37,389 bases of DNA from contig DAWV01000011.1 in NCBI GenBank assembly GCA_002506085.1, forward strand, positions 8,504 through 45,892, in the 5' to 3' direction. A program made the position numbers and the translations under genes. The notes beneath the pieces are model-generated. The model was not told where the DNA came from. It worked only from the letters and a program-made list of their open reading frames with translations, and did no database searches. This stretch comes from Methanocorpusculaceae archaeon UBA425. GTDB lineage: Archaea; Halobacteriota; Methanomicrobia; Methanomicrobiales; Methanocorpusculaceae. Below are positions 8,072-17,088 of this stretch, in pieces (the stretch's first letter is position 1; each line of letters begins with the position of its first letter).

Positions 8072-9763
8072 TCAATTCTGTTTTTCGAGCGCCTTATAAT
8101 CGGTCTTATTCATTTTGGTAAGAGGCATCGATTCCAGAATCGAAACTGAAATCGGCACACTCCATGGATTCAGATTCGCCTTTGCAAAGGCGAGAATCTC
8201 AGTTATGGCCATTTCATGATCGATTTTTTTTGCCAGGGTGACATAGAGTTTGACTCTCGTATCGGCCTTCCAGGGAACGCCCATTGCGCAGGACTGGGAG
8301 ATAATCGGACATTTTTCCATCACGGATTCAATGATGAGCGGATAGACATTGTATCCGTTCACCTTGACCATTCTCTTGTATCTGCAGCGGAAATTAATGG
8401 TGTTCCCTTCACTGATAGAGACAATATCCCCCGTATGAAGCCAGATACGACCATCCTGATGCATCTTGAGAACAGTTGCCGTCTCCCCGGGGTTTTTATA
8501 ATACCCGTTCATGATAGCCGGTCCGAGCATACAAAGTTCGCCCTCTTCCGGATTCGGGAGGACGTCAGTTGTGCCCGGAGTCACGACACATATCTCGATT
8601 CCTTTGAGCGGGGAACCGACACTGCCGTCTTTTAAGTCAGTATAATTGCTGCCGGTAATAACACAGGCTCCTCCGGCTTCTGTGATGCCGTATCCGGGTT
8701 TGAACTCGGCGCCACCCTTTTGGCCTTTTCCGAGAATGACATTATACCGGTCAACAAGGTCGAGTGAGACCCGGTCCCCGCCGCATACCAATGCTTTGAT
8801 GCCGGTGAGCCGCTTTCCTTTGAGATAGGGATACATCCGTTCATACATCGCCGGAACGCCGCAGATGAAGGATATCTCCTCCTCGGCTATGAGGCGGGCA
8901 CACTCTTTCGCGGTGAATCTGGGGGAGAGTACAATCCGCATACCTGATGAGAGCGGTGCATGGATACAGACCGTCAGACCAAACGCATGGAATACCGGGA
9001 GGACGCCGAGGTATCCGTCCCCAATGTGCGGAAGGCCGTCAACGAAGTCGTAGATGAGCTGACTTGCAAGGAAATTAACTGACCTGTTTGAGAGCATGAC
9101 ACCTTTCGCCGGTCCGGTCGTTCCACCGGTGTACATAATGACCGCGGTTTCTTCAGATTTGCCTTCATGAGGGGGGAGGGATTTCGCTTTCAGAATTTCC
9201 TTCCCTTCCTTCAGGAACCCGGTCCATTCAGTCACTTTACCGGAGGTTTTTTTCGAGTTCCGCACTGAATGGTTGTAAACCGTTTTCATAATCAGTCCTT
9301 TCGGACCTTTCGGGAAATATTCAGGCGTCCTGCAGCGGATTACCTCCACGCCGAGATCGGAACAGTGTCCCTCGTTAAGTTCAAAGGTAAGTACGTGTTT
9401 CGATTCAGTGAGATTTACTGCATAACGGAACTCTTCAAGGGTTGATAAGGGATGGACAAGATTGCAGACGGCCCCGATTCTATTGATTGCGTAAACGGCA
9501 ACTACGCACTGCGGAATGTTTGGGAGGAAAATTGTAACGAAGTCGCCTTTTTTCACACCGTGAGCAAGAAAAGCTGCGGCACAGGCATGCACCATATCCA
9601 TGAATTCGGCATATGAAATGCGGGTATTAAAGTATTGTATTGCTGTTGCATCCGATCCTGCGTGATTTACACCGTAGGAAAGCATGGTATAGAGGGACTG
9701 TTTCGTCTCCTCAGTATACTCAAGTTTGGTGATGGAATTGTTTCGATATATCGGGGAGGTCAT
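8072..9763 (-). CDS. AMP-forming acyl-CoA synthetase, paralogue 1
   Basis: A 563-residue member of the adenylate-forming (ANL) superfamily, which activates a carboxylic acid with ATP to an acyl-adenylate and then a CoA thioester. Core motifs: A3 phosphate loop YTGGTTGPAKG (211-221), A5 GYGITEAGG (357-365), A7 LHTGD (442-446), A8 hinge KRMVKVNGYNVYP (463-475) and the A10 catalytic Lys553 in LTKMNKTDY. It aligns end to end with the two genes upstream on the same strand. Unlike those, it is separated from its neighbour by 142 bases that contain a T-run terminator and a TATA-like AATATAAT about 30 bases before the ATG, so it probably has its own promoter. The substrate cannot be told; typical archaeal lipids do not use fatty acids, so branched-chain, aryl or exogenous acids are candidates. 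Confidence 0.9.
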   Translation of the reverse strand: MTSPIYRNNSITKLEYTEETKQSLYTMLSYGVNHAGSDATAIQYFNTRISYAEFMDMVHACAAAFLAHGVKKGDFVTIFLPNIPQCVVAVYAINRIGAVCNLVHPLSTLEEFRYAVNLTESKHVLTFELNEGHCSDLGVEVIRCRTPEYFPKGPKGLIMKTVYNHSVRNSKKTSGKVTEWTGFLKEGKEILKAKSLPPHEGKSEETAVIMYTGGTTGPAKGVMLSNRSVNFLASQLIYDFVDGLPHIGDGYLGVLPVFHAFGLTVCIHAPLSSGMRIVLSPRFTAKECARLIAEEEISFICGVPAMYERMYPYLKGKRLTGIKALVCGGDRVSLDLVDRYNVILGKGQKGGAEFKPGYGITEAGGACVITGSNYTDLKDGSVGSPLKGIEICVVTPGTTDVLPNPEEGELCMLGPAIMNGYYKNPGETATVLKMHQDGRIWLHTGDIVSISEGNTINFRCRYKRMVKVNGYNVYPLIIESVMEKCPIISQSCAMGVPWKADTRVKLYVTLAKKIDHEMAITEILAFAKANLNPWSVPISVSILESMPLTKMNKTDYKALEKQN

Positions 9764-9891
9764 AAGCTATTATTATTTGAGGTGGGTGCATTATATTGCT
9801 AGTGGTCATAAAAATAATATTCTGTAACAGGATATATACCATAGCCGATTATTGGAGCCGGGCGCTGAATAATCCGGAATAATTCATGCTC

Positions 9892-9900
9892 AAAAAAAAG
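9892..9900 (-). terminator. T-run terminator after acyl-CoA synthetase 2
   Basis: Read on the minus strand, the run of T at these positions follows the stop codon at 9906 by a few bases. Archaeal transcription commonly ends at such T-tracts without a strong hairpin. Confidence 0.5.
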
Positions 9901-9905
9901 GAAAA

Positions 9906-11594
9906 TTATTCTTTATTTTCCAGATTCATATAATCAAGTTTATTCATCTTCGTCATCGGCATCTCGTCAAGAATGACGACCGCCTTTGGGACACTCCAGT
10001 GATTCAGGTGATCGTTTGCATAGGCAAGAATCTGCTTTTCTGCCTCTGCTGGGTCCATCTTCTGCTTTAGTGTCACATACAACTTGATTCTCCGGTCATC
10101 CCGCCATTTGAATCCGACCGCACATGCTTTTGCGACAATCGGGCATCCCTCGATTGCGGCTTCAATCAGAGGAGGATAGACATTATATCCATTCACCTTG
10201 ACCAGGCGTTTAATACGTGATCTGAAACAGAGATTGCCCTCTTCGCCGATGAGAAATATATCTCCGGTATGGAGCCAAAGTCGTCCGTCTGCATGGAGTT
10301 TGAGAACATCGCTTGTCGCTTCGGGATTTTTATAATATCCTTTCATCAGTGACGGACTCGAGATACAGAGTTCTCCTTCTTCACCTTCCGGCACCAAATC
10401 GCAGGTTCCGGGTTTCACGAGACAAATGTCCGTTCCTTCAACCGGAATACCCACACATCCCTCGGGGAAAGCATGATATTGATTTTTCGTAAGGGAACAT
10501 GTTCCGCAGGCTTCGGTCAAACCATAGCCCGGACGGAACTCCGCTCCGCCTTTGTCCTTACCGAGAATATCATTATACCGGTATGCCAGGTCATGACTCA
10601 CCCAGTCTCCTCCGCAGACCACATGCTTCATGAAGGAGAGGTCGTGCCCTTTCAGATAAGGATACATCCGTTCATACATGGCGGGCACGCCGATTACATA
10701 GGCCACCTTCTCTTTCAGAAGAAGCTTACTGCACTCCTTATCATTGAAACGGGGCGCAAGCATGACCCGCATACCTGATGAAAGCGGTGCCTGGATACAG
10801 ACAGCAAGACCGAATGCATGGAACAGCGGAAGGATTGCGAGAAATCCGTCTCCGATATGAGCTGTGCGGGTCACATTCTCGAGAAGAAGGCGGGTCGTGA
10901 CATAGTTCACCGACCAGTTGGAAATCATGACACCCTTGGCAGGCCCGGTAGTTCCGCCTGTGTACATGATTACCGCCGTGTCGTCTGCTTTTACATCGCA
11001 GGGAGGAAGAGGCTTTATCTGCAGATTCTTCTGACCTTCTGCCAGAAGGTCTGACCATTCCGAAACTCGTGCAGCGGCCTTCGCCGATTTCCTTACCGAA
11101 TAGGAATACACGGTCTTCATCACAAATCCCTTGGGATTTTTCGGGAAGTAGCCAGGCGTTCTGCACCGGATAATATCAATATCCATACCGGATGCGAAAC
11201 CTTCGTTGAGCTCGAACGTGAAAATGAGTTTACTCTCCGTTAAATCGACAGCATGTTTGATTTCTGCCAGAGTCGAGAGAGGGTGAACCATATTGCAGAT
11301 CGCACCAATCCGGTTTACTGCATATACCGCGATAATGCACTGCGGAATGTTCGGGAGGAAAATGGTGATATAGTCGCCTTTTTTCACGCCGCGTGCAAGC
11401 AGACCGGCTGCACAGGCACTGACCTGGTCATACAGTTCCCCATAGGTGATTCTATTATCAAAGTATTGAACTGCGATAGCCTGACGACCTGCATGTTCAA
11501 TACCATAGGTGAGCATGGAATACAGAGACTGTTTCGTCTCATCGGTGTATTCCAGCTCTGTTTTTGCATCGTTTCGATAAACCGGACGTGACAT
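9906..11594 (-). CDS. AMP-forming acyl-CoA synthetase, paralogue 2
   Basis: A 562-residue adenylate-forming acyl-CoA ligase closely related to its two neighbours: the N-terminus (RPVYRNDAKTELEYTDETKQ) matches that of paralogue 1 nearly residue for residue. Core motifs are YTGGTTGPAKG (A3), GYGLTEACG (A5), LHTGD (A7), KRLVKVNGYNVYP (A8) and MTKMNKLDY with the A10 lysine. I chose the ATG at 11594 instead of the upstream 11630 because GGAGT lies six bases before it. That Shine-Dalgarno site is inside the last codons of paralogue 3, whose stop codon is at 11599-11601, so the two are translationally coupled. It likely acts on a substrate related to those of its neighbours. Confidence 0.92.
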   Translation of the reverse strand: MSRPVYRNDAKTELEYTDETKQSLYSMLTYGIEHAGRQAIAVQYFDNRITYGELYDQVSACAAGLLARGVKKGDYITIFLPNIPQCIIAVYAVNRIGAICNMVHPLSTLAEIKHAVDLTESKLIFTFELNEGFASGMDIDIIRCRTPGYFPKNPKGFVMKTVYSYSVRKSAKAAARVSEWSDLLAEGQKNLQIKPLPPCDVKADDTAVIMYTGGTTGPAKGVMISNWSVNYVTTRLLLENVTRTAHIGDGFLAILPLFHAFGLAVCIQAPLSSGMRVMLAPRFNDKECSKLLLKEKVAYVIGVPAMYERMYPYLKGHDLSFMKHVVCGGDWVSHDLAYRYNDILGKDKGGAEFRPGYGLTEACGTCSLTKNQYHAFPEGCVGIPVEGTDICLVKPGTCDLVPEGEEGELCISSPSLMKGYYKNPEATSDVLKLHADGRLWLHTGDIFLIGEEGNLCFRSRIKRLVKVNGYNVYPPLIEAAIEGCPIVAKACAVGFKWRDDRRIKLYVTLKQKMDPAEAEKQILAYANDHLNHWSVPKAVVILDEMPMTKMNKLDYMNLENKE

Positions 11595-11598
11595 GGTA

Positions 11599-13305
11599 TT
11601 ACTCCTGTTTCTTATCTTTGACCCGGGCAAGCTCCTGCCTTTCGAGTAAACGGTAATCTACTTTATTGAATTTGGTCATGGGAAGACTCTGAACAAATTC
11701 TACTTTAACCGGCACGCTCCAGTGATTCAGCAGACCCTTGGCGTACGTGATTAATATTTTTTCTTCACCAGCCGCATCAAACGATCCGATTGGCTTTTCC
11801 GGAACAACATATAGTTTGATCTTCCGGTCCTGCTTCCACGGGGTCGAGACGGCACAAACCAGCCTGACATCCGGGTGGTTCTGCATTGTCTCTTCGATAA
11901 GGGTCGGATAAACATTGTAGCCGTTCACTTTCACAAGTCTCTTGTATCTTGAACGGAAACAGATGTTTCCATCTTTTCTGATAGCAACAAGGTCGCCCGT
12001 GTGAAGCCAGACCTGACCATCCGGATGAAGACGGAGCACGTCTTTTGTGGCATCGTCATTCTTATAATATCCCTTCATCACCGAAGGACCGATAAAACAC
12101 AGTTCTCCTTCCTCGCCATCGGGCACGACCTCGGTGGTTCCCGGCTTTACCACACAGACCTTCGTTCCGGTTACGGGCTTTCCGACACACCCTGACGGAA
12201 GCCTGTCATATTCGTTTGCCACGAGAGAGCAGGCTCCGCAGGCTTCGGTCAGACCGTATCCGGTGCGGAAAAGTATATCGGCATGGGATTTCTTCAGAAG
12301 AGCATTGTATTTATTGGCAAGTTCCTCGGAAACACGGTCTCCTCCGCTGCACATCAGTTTCATCCGGGAGAGGTCTTTCCCTTCGAAGTAGGGATACATC
12401 CGCTCGAAAAGGGCAGGAACGCCGGGAATAAACAGAACATCCTCGGAAAAAATCTGCTGCGCACATCCCTTCGGATCGAATCTCGGGATAATGACCACTT
12501 TCATACCGGAGATGAGCGGGGCATGAACCGAAACCGCGAGACCAAATGCGTGGAAAATCGGCAGGATGGCAAGGAACCCGTCTTCGACATCTGTTTTACC
12601 TTCGCCGATATCAAGAAGAAGCTGTATTGACATCGAGTTCACAGCATAGTTCGAGAGCATGACACCTTTCGAATCTCCGGTCGTCCCTCCGGTGTACATA
12701 ATCATCGCCGTATCATCCGGTTTGACGTCGTCGACAGGCAGGACAAATCCATTCTGAATGAGGTTCTTTCCTTCGGCAAGGAAATCATCCCAAGGCGTAA
12801 GCTTTGTCACGTTCCCGGCTTTCGGGAATTTACGCATCGCGAACCGGAATCCCTTATCAAGGACGAATCCTTTCAGGCTGGATGGAAAATACCCGGATGT
12901 TTTACAGCGGATTACTTCAATGTCTTTTCCGGAGAGATGACCTTCACTGACCTCACAGGCGAGAACAACTTTGCTCCCGGTCAGATTGATGGCATAGTCA
13001 ATATCTTCCTTTGCGGAAAGAGGATGTACCATATTGCATATTGCCCCTATCCTGTTGACAGCGTAAATCGCTATTATCCCCTGGGGGATATTCGGCAGAA
13101 AAATAGTTACAAAGTCGCCTTTTTTCACCCCATGATGCACAAGAGCAGCCCCAATCGCATGGACTTCCTCCATGAACTGTTTGAAGGGAAGGTGTCTTCC
13201 GTAGTATGCAGCCGCAATTGAATTTTCACCTGCCCGGTTCAAACCATACAAGAGTGCCTGATAAAGCGAACGTTTGTCTTCTTCAGTGTAATTTAATAAT
13301 GCCAA
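11599..13305 (-). CDS. AMP-forming acyl-CoA synthetase, paralogue 3
   Basis: The first gene of the acyl-CoA synthetase cluster, 568 residues. The start is a TTG at 13305, chosen because a strong GGGGAG lies four bases upstream and the N-terminus (LLNYTEEDKRSLYQALLYG) then aligns with its paralogues. The motifs are YTGGTTGDSKG (A3, with Asp-Ser in place of the Pro-Ala of the others), GYGLTEACG (A5), LHTGD (A7), KRLVKVNGYNVYP (A8) and MTKFNKVDY (A10 lysine). It is the most divergent of the three, lacking the SPIYRN-like N-terminal extension and carrying a charged C-terminus (ARVKDKKQE). It is coupled to paralogue 2. Palindromes at 13327-13364 upstream may regulate it. Confidence 0.9.
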   Translation of the reverse strand: MALLNYTEEDKRSLYQALLYGLNRAGENSIAAAYYGRHLPFKQFMEEVHAIGAALVHHGVKKGDFVTIFLPNIPQGIIAIYAVNRIGAICNMVHPLSAKEDIDYAINLTGSKVVLACEVSEGHLSGKDIEVIRCKTSGYFPSSLKGFVLDKGFRFAMRKFPKAGNVTKLTPWDDFLAEGKNLIQNGFVLPVDDVKPDDTAMIMYTGGTTGDSKGVMLSNYAVNSMSIQLLLDIGEGKTDVEDGFLAILPIFHAFGLAVSVHAPLISGMKVVIIPRFDPKGCAQQIFSEDVLFIPGVPALFERMYPYFEGKDLSRMKLMCSGGDRVSEELANKYNALLKKSHADILFRTGYGLTEACGACSLVANEYDRLPSGCVGKPVTGTKVCVVKPGTTEVVPDGEEGELCFIGPSVMKGYYKNDDATKDVLRLHPDGQVWLHTGDLVAIRKDGNICFRSRYKRLVKVNGYNVYPTLIEETMQNHPDVRLVCAVSTPWKQDRKIKLYVVPEKPIGSFDAAGEEKILITYAKGLLNHWSVPVKVEFVQSLPMTKFNKVDYRLLERQELARVKDKKQE

Positions 13306-13326
13306 TATACTCCCCTCAATTAAATG

Positions 13327-13364
13327 ATAAGAATTCTTATATTATTTCTCTGGGAGATAATATA
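13327..13364. promoter_or_regulatory. Overlapping palindromes upstream of acyl-CoA synthetase operon
   Basis: ATAAGAATTCTTAT (13327-13340) is a perfect 14-bp palindrome centred about 28 bases before the TTG at 13305. It overlaps an 8-bp inverted repeat TATATTAT (13338-13345) / ATAATATA (13357-13364). The position fits an operator or promoter of the minus-strand synthetase operon; the region also lies downstream of the copA stop (13387). Confidence 0.45.
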
Positions 13365-13386
13365 ATAGAGACGGAAATTTTTCCCG

Positions 13387-15819
13387 TTAGTCAATGGAGA
13401 GAAGTTTGTAGCCTGCTTCGGAAATCACGCGGATAAACTCTGCATCCGGCACATTACCGTTGAGTTCCACAGTCGCGGTTTTTGCTTCAAGATTTACCAA
13501 GACGGAGACAACCGGGGGAAGACCCATGAGAACTTTTTCAACATTCATTTTACAGTGGCTGCACATCATCCCATCAATGGTAAGGATTTTTTTCATGGTT
13601 TGTTCCTGCAGGATAGGTTGATTCTTGGATGTGAAAAACCTGAGCCTGAGGGCATTTGTGACTACACAAACAGAGGACAGACTCATCGCCAGGGCCGCAA
13701 AGCCGGGTGAGAGTTTCCAGCCGAACGGGACGAAGAAGATTCCGGCGGCGAGCGGGATGCCGATTGTGTTATAGATGAATGCCCAGAAGAGGTTCTGTTT
13801 GATGTTCCTAAGAGTGGCACGGCTCAGACGAATGGCGGTGACAAGGTCACGCGGATCGTTTCTCATTAAGACAAAGTCTGCAGACTCGAGCGCGATGTCG
13901 GAACCGGCCCCTATTGCAATGCCGACATCCGCTCTTGCAAGGGAAGGGGCATCGTTGATTCCATCCCCGACCATGAGTACCCGGTGGCCGGCATTCTGGA
14001 GGGTTCTGACCTGTTCCTCTTTTTGTGCCGGCATCACTTCGGAGACGACATGTTCAATCGAGAGTTGTTTTGCGACAGATTCGGCAACATGACGTGTGTC
14101 TCCTGTGAGGAGAATGACGTTCAGCCCCAGATGTTTGAGTCCTTCCACTGCCTCTTTGGATGTGGAACGGATTTTGTCGGCGACCGAGATAATGCCGATG
14201 AGTTCAGTCCCGCGTGCGAAGTAGAGCGGGGTGCCGGTTATCTGGATTTCAGGAACAGATATCCCGGTTTCAGCCATGAAGGCGGCATTTCCGGCAAAAC
14301 AGGGAATGCCGTTTACCGATGCGGAAACACCCCGGCCCGGAACGGAAACGAAATCCGCGGCTTTGACCAGCGGAATGCTGTGTTCTTCCGCATAGGTGAC
14401 GACCGCTTTTGAGAGGGGGTGCTCGGATGCCGATTCAACCGAAGCGGCTATTGAAAGGAGTTCCTCTTTTGTACCGGAGATGGTGATTACGTCATTGACT
14501 TCGGGCTTTCCGATGGTGACCGTCCCGGTCTTATCCAGAAGAATAGTGTCGGCACGCCCGGCTGTCTCAAGAGCCTCTGCGGATTTTATCAGAATGCCGA
14601 GCGATGCCGCTTTTCCGGTCGAGACCATTATGGCGACCGGGGTCGCAAGTCCGAGGGCACACGGGCAGGAGATAACAAGAACGGATATGGCAATGGAAAG
14701 GGCGAAGCTGAATGTCTGTCCAAAAACGAGCCAGACGATTCCGGAAAGAACTGCGATACTGATGACGAGCGGGACGAACACGCCGCTCACTTTGTCGGCG
14801 AGTTTTCCGATAGGAGCCTTGGACGCGTTTGCATTCTGAACGAGTTCAACAATGGCTGCGAGTGTCGTGTCCTCACCGACCTTTTCCGCACGGAAGGTGA
14901 AACTGCCTAGAGAAATTGTCCCTGCGGAGACGGAATCTCCCTGCTTTTTCATGACAGGAATGCTTTCACCTGTGAGAGCCGACATATCAATCGGGGCAGA
15001 CCCTTCGGTAATTGTGCCGTCGACCGGGATTCCGGCCCCCGGTCTGACTAAAATGAAATCTCCGACTGCGACTTCCTCTGCAGGAATGATGAACTCGGCT
15101 CCGTCACGGAGGACGGTCGCCGTTTTCGGTGCGAGGTCGATGAGTTTTCGGACAGCCTCGGTGGTTTTCCCTTTGGACCTCGCTTCCAGATACTTGCCGA
15201 TTGTGACAAGCGACAGAATCATACCGGCTGATTCAAAGTAAAGGTCCATTGACCACATGCCTGCAGCGGCCATATCTCCGGCAAAAAGTGCAGAGAATAT
15301 GGCGAAGATGGCATAGAGTCCATAGCCAAGCGCCGCGATAGACCCAATCGCAACAAGGGAATCCATGTTCGGCGCACGACGGAAGAGAGCGGGAATACCT
15401 GAGGTATAATATTTTTTATTCGCGATGATGATGGGAACGGTCAGTCCCAGCTGGGCGATGGCGAATATGCCGGCGTTCACCGGGTCATGGGTCCATTCAA
15501 GAAGAGGAAATCCCCACATGTGCCCCATGGAAAGATACATGAGCGGGATGAGAAATGCAAAAGAGACGATGAGCCGGACCTTCATCGGGTGAAGCGGGGA
15601 GTTCACGCGGGGAGTTTTTCCGGAAATTGCATCGTATCCGGCAGAGCGGACGGCCTGAATAATCTGGTCATCCAGATCTTCATCCGACTCGACGACCAGA
15701 CGGTTTTCCAGAAGACTTACCGTAGCTGATTTGACGCCGGCTACGCTTTTAGCTGCCTTCTCGACGTGAAGAGAGCAGGCCGAACAGGACATGCCGGATA
15801 CCGAGTAGATTTTTTTCAT
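13387..15819 (-). CDS. copA: Copper-translocating P-type ATPase with N- and C-terminal HMA domains
   Basis: An 810-residue P1B-type ATPase that exports monovalent copper (or silver) across the cell membrane using ATP. In order: N-terminal heavy-metal-associated domain with CSAC at 12-15, six to eight membrane segments, actuator TGE at 283-285, membrane metal site CPC at 385-387, phosphorylated Asp in DKTGT at 429-433, the nucleotide-domain HP at 467-468 and GDGINDAP in the hinge. The last 69 residues are a second HMA domain (CSHC at 753-756), resembling the chaperone CopZ. An in-frame ATG at 13596 starts exactly at that domain and is preceded by CAGGAA, so a free CopZ-like protein might also be made. 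The ATG overlaps the stop of the Sua5-type gene by four bases, implying coupling. Confidence 0.95.
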   Translation of the reverse strand: MKKIYSVSGMSCSACSLHVEKAAKSVAGVKSATVSLLENRLVVESDEDLDDQIIQAVRSAGYDAISGKTPRVNSPLHPMKVRLIVSFAFLIPLMYLSMGHMWGFPLLEWTHDPVNAGIFAIAQLGLTVPIIIANKKYYTSGIPALFRRAPNMDSLVAIGSIAALGYGLYAIFAIFSALFAGDMAAAGMWSMDLYFESAGMILSLVTIGKYLEARSKGKTTEAVRKLIDLAPKTATVLRDGAEFIIPAEEVAVGDFILVRPGAGIPVDGTITEGSAPIDMSALTGESIPVMKKQGDSVSAGTISLGSFTFRAEKVGEDTTLAAIVELVQNANASKAPIGKLADKVSGVFVPLVISIAVLSGIVWLVFGQTFSFALSIAISVLVISCPCALGLATPVAIMVSTGKAASLGILIKSAEALETAGRADTILLDKTGTVTIGKPEVNDVITISGTKEELLSIAASVESASEHPLSKAVVTYAEEHSIPLVKAADFVSVPGRGVSASVNGIPCFAGNAAFMAETGISVPEIQITGTPLYFARGTELIGIISVADKIRSTSKEAVEGLKHLGLNVILLTGDTRHVAESVAKQLSIEHVVSEVMPAQKEEQVRTLQNAGHRVLMVGDGINDAPSLARADVGIAIGAGSDIALESADFVLMRNDPRDLVTAIRLSRATLRNIKQNLFWAFIYNTIGIPLAAGIFFVPFGWKLSPGFAALAMSLSSVCVVTNALRLRFFTSKNQPILQEQTMKKILTIDGMMCSHCKMNVEKVLMGLPPVVSVLVNLEAKTATVELNGNVPDAEFIRVISEAGYKLLSID

Positions 15820-16412
15820 CTGGCGTTTTCTTTCAGGAAATCAGCAACTTCATTCAGCATTGCGCCGGCACGTTCTATTTTTCCCGTGTCGAGGTTGACA
15901 ACCGTGCTCGGCGTTCCGGGAAGCATTCCTCCATCTATTATGAAATCATGAGGGACGTTTACCTGGTCGACAGTGACGGGCGAGATTTCTCCCGAGATAT
16001 TGGCAGAAGTTGCCGTAATCGGGGAGTCAAATGCTGCAATCAATTCAAGTGCGACCGCGTGGTCAGGATACCGGATTCCAATTGTACCGGTCCCTCCCCA
16101 AAGGTCGCCGGGAAGGCAGTTTTTCACCGGCAGGAGAATCGTTACCGGTCCCGGCAGGAATTTGTCAATGAACCGCTCTGCAAGAGGGGTCACATCCGCA
16201 ATTCCATAAATCATCTCAATATCTGATACGGCAACGGAAATCGGTTTTCCAAGGGGTCGCTGTTTTGCTTCGAATACTTTTATGACGGCCATATCTGAAA
16301 GAGCATCGGCTCCGAGTCCGTAGACGGTTTCCGTTGGATATACGACAAGTCCGTCGCGGGATAAAACTCTGACGGCTTTTTCAATTCTGGTTTCTTCGCC
16401 TGGTGTTACCAT
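15816..16412 (-). CDS. Sua5/YciO/YrdC-family threonylcarbamoyl-AMP synthase
   Basis: A 198-residue YrdC-type protein. Family members make threonylcarbamoyl-AMP from threonine, bicarbonate and ATP for the t6A modification of tRNAs that read ANN codons. Recognisable segments: GLVVYPTETVYGLGADA (about residues 20-36), KVFEAKQRPLGKPISVAV (44-61), the PGPVTILL block (about 89-96), a GTIGIRYPDH block and TSANISGE. There is no C-terminal Sua5 domain, so it is the short form. Its ATG overlaps the ACT-domain gene stop by one base (TAATG) and its own stop overlaps the copA ATG by four bases, so three unrelated functions are tightly coupled in one transcript. Confidence 0.9.
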   Translation of the reverse strand: MVTPGEETRIEKAVRVLSRDGLVVYPTETVYGLGADALSDMAVIKVFEAKQRPLGKPISVAVSDIEMIYGIADVTPLAERFIDKFLPGPVTILLPVKNCLPGDLWGGTGTIGIRYPDHAVALELIAAFDSPITATSANISGEISPVTVDQVNVPHDFIIDGGMLPGTPSTVVNLDTGKIERAGAMLNEVADFLKENAR

Positions 16413-17080
16413 TAAAATTCTTTTCCTCTGACTCTGTCAATATTAAATACACCGATTGTGCTGATATGCATTACTGCCATGACGCCGGCCTGGATCGGGT
16501 CAGTGACAACCAGGTCAGCCGCAGAAGAGGCACTTCCCGCCATCTTGAGGCAGATTACCGGAATCCCGTCCGCCTGAATCGATTTAATGGCATTAGTTAT
16601 CTCACCGCCCATCAGAGACCCGGCAAGAACAAGGATTGAGGCACGGGGCAGGCGACCGACAGCCTCCACTGCCCGGGCGAGATTTGCCTCACCGACCAGC
16701 GGAATCGTATCCACAGAGATGCGTTCTCCACGGATATTGTGCCGGTCGGCTTCGTTCACGGCTCCAAGAGCGACCTGTGCCACCTGGGCACCGCCTCCGA
16801 TGATAATTACGCGCTTGCCGAATATCTTCTCGAACGTGTCGTGAAGAACTACTTCCCGAACTCCACGCACAGCCCTGAGTTCTGAAAGAATGGACCCGAT
16901 ATCATCGCAGCCTTCAATTTCGATATCCGCCCATGCACATCCTTTGTCGGGACCGCGGGAAAGAATTTCCTGCTGGATGGAAAGAATATTGGCATTATGT
17001 TCCGCACAAACCGAACCGATGTCTCTTAAGATTCCTTTCTGATTATCGGCGATGAGACTGAGTGCGTGATGAGCCGGCAT
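16412..17080 (-). CDS. ACT-domain regulator-like protein
   Basis: A 222-residue protein like the archaeal ACT-domain proteins annotated as regulators of amino acid metabolism (COG2061-like). The N-terminal ~80 residues form an ACT-like domain (HALSLIADNQKGILRDIGSV). The rest resembles a nucleotide-binding fold, with FGKRVIIIGGGAQVAQVAL near residue 90 and ILVLAGSLMGGEI near 155. It may bind an amino acid and signal or gate metabolism; the exact role is unknown. A longer frame starts at 17140 but runs into tRNA-Gly, so I placed the start at 17080, only eight bases beyond the tRNA 3' end. No Shine-Dalgarno site is visible. Its stop codon overlaps the Sua5 start. Confidence 0.82.
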   Translation of the reverse strand: MPAHHALSLIADNQKGILRDIGSVCAEHNANILSIQQEILSRGPDKGCAWADIEIEGCDDIGSILSELRAVRGVREVVLHDTFEKIFGKRVIIIGGGAQVAQVALGAVNEADRHNIRGERISVDTIPLVGEANLARAVEAVGRLPRASILVLAGSLMGGEITNAIKSIQADGIPVICLKMAGSASSAADLVVTDPIQAGVMAVMHISTIGVFNIDRVRGKEF

Positions 17081-17088
17081 AAAGCTAA

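Noticed and set aside
13387..15819. Possible misjoined or frameshifted copA and copZ genes
   Set aside because: The frame is continuous through the linker with no stop or shift, so a true fusion with a possible internal start is the simpler reading.
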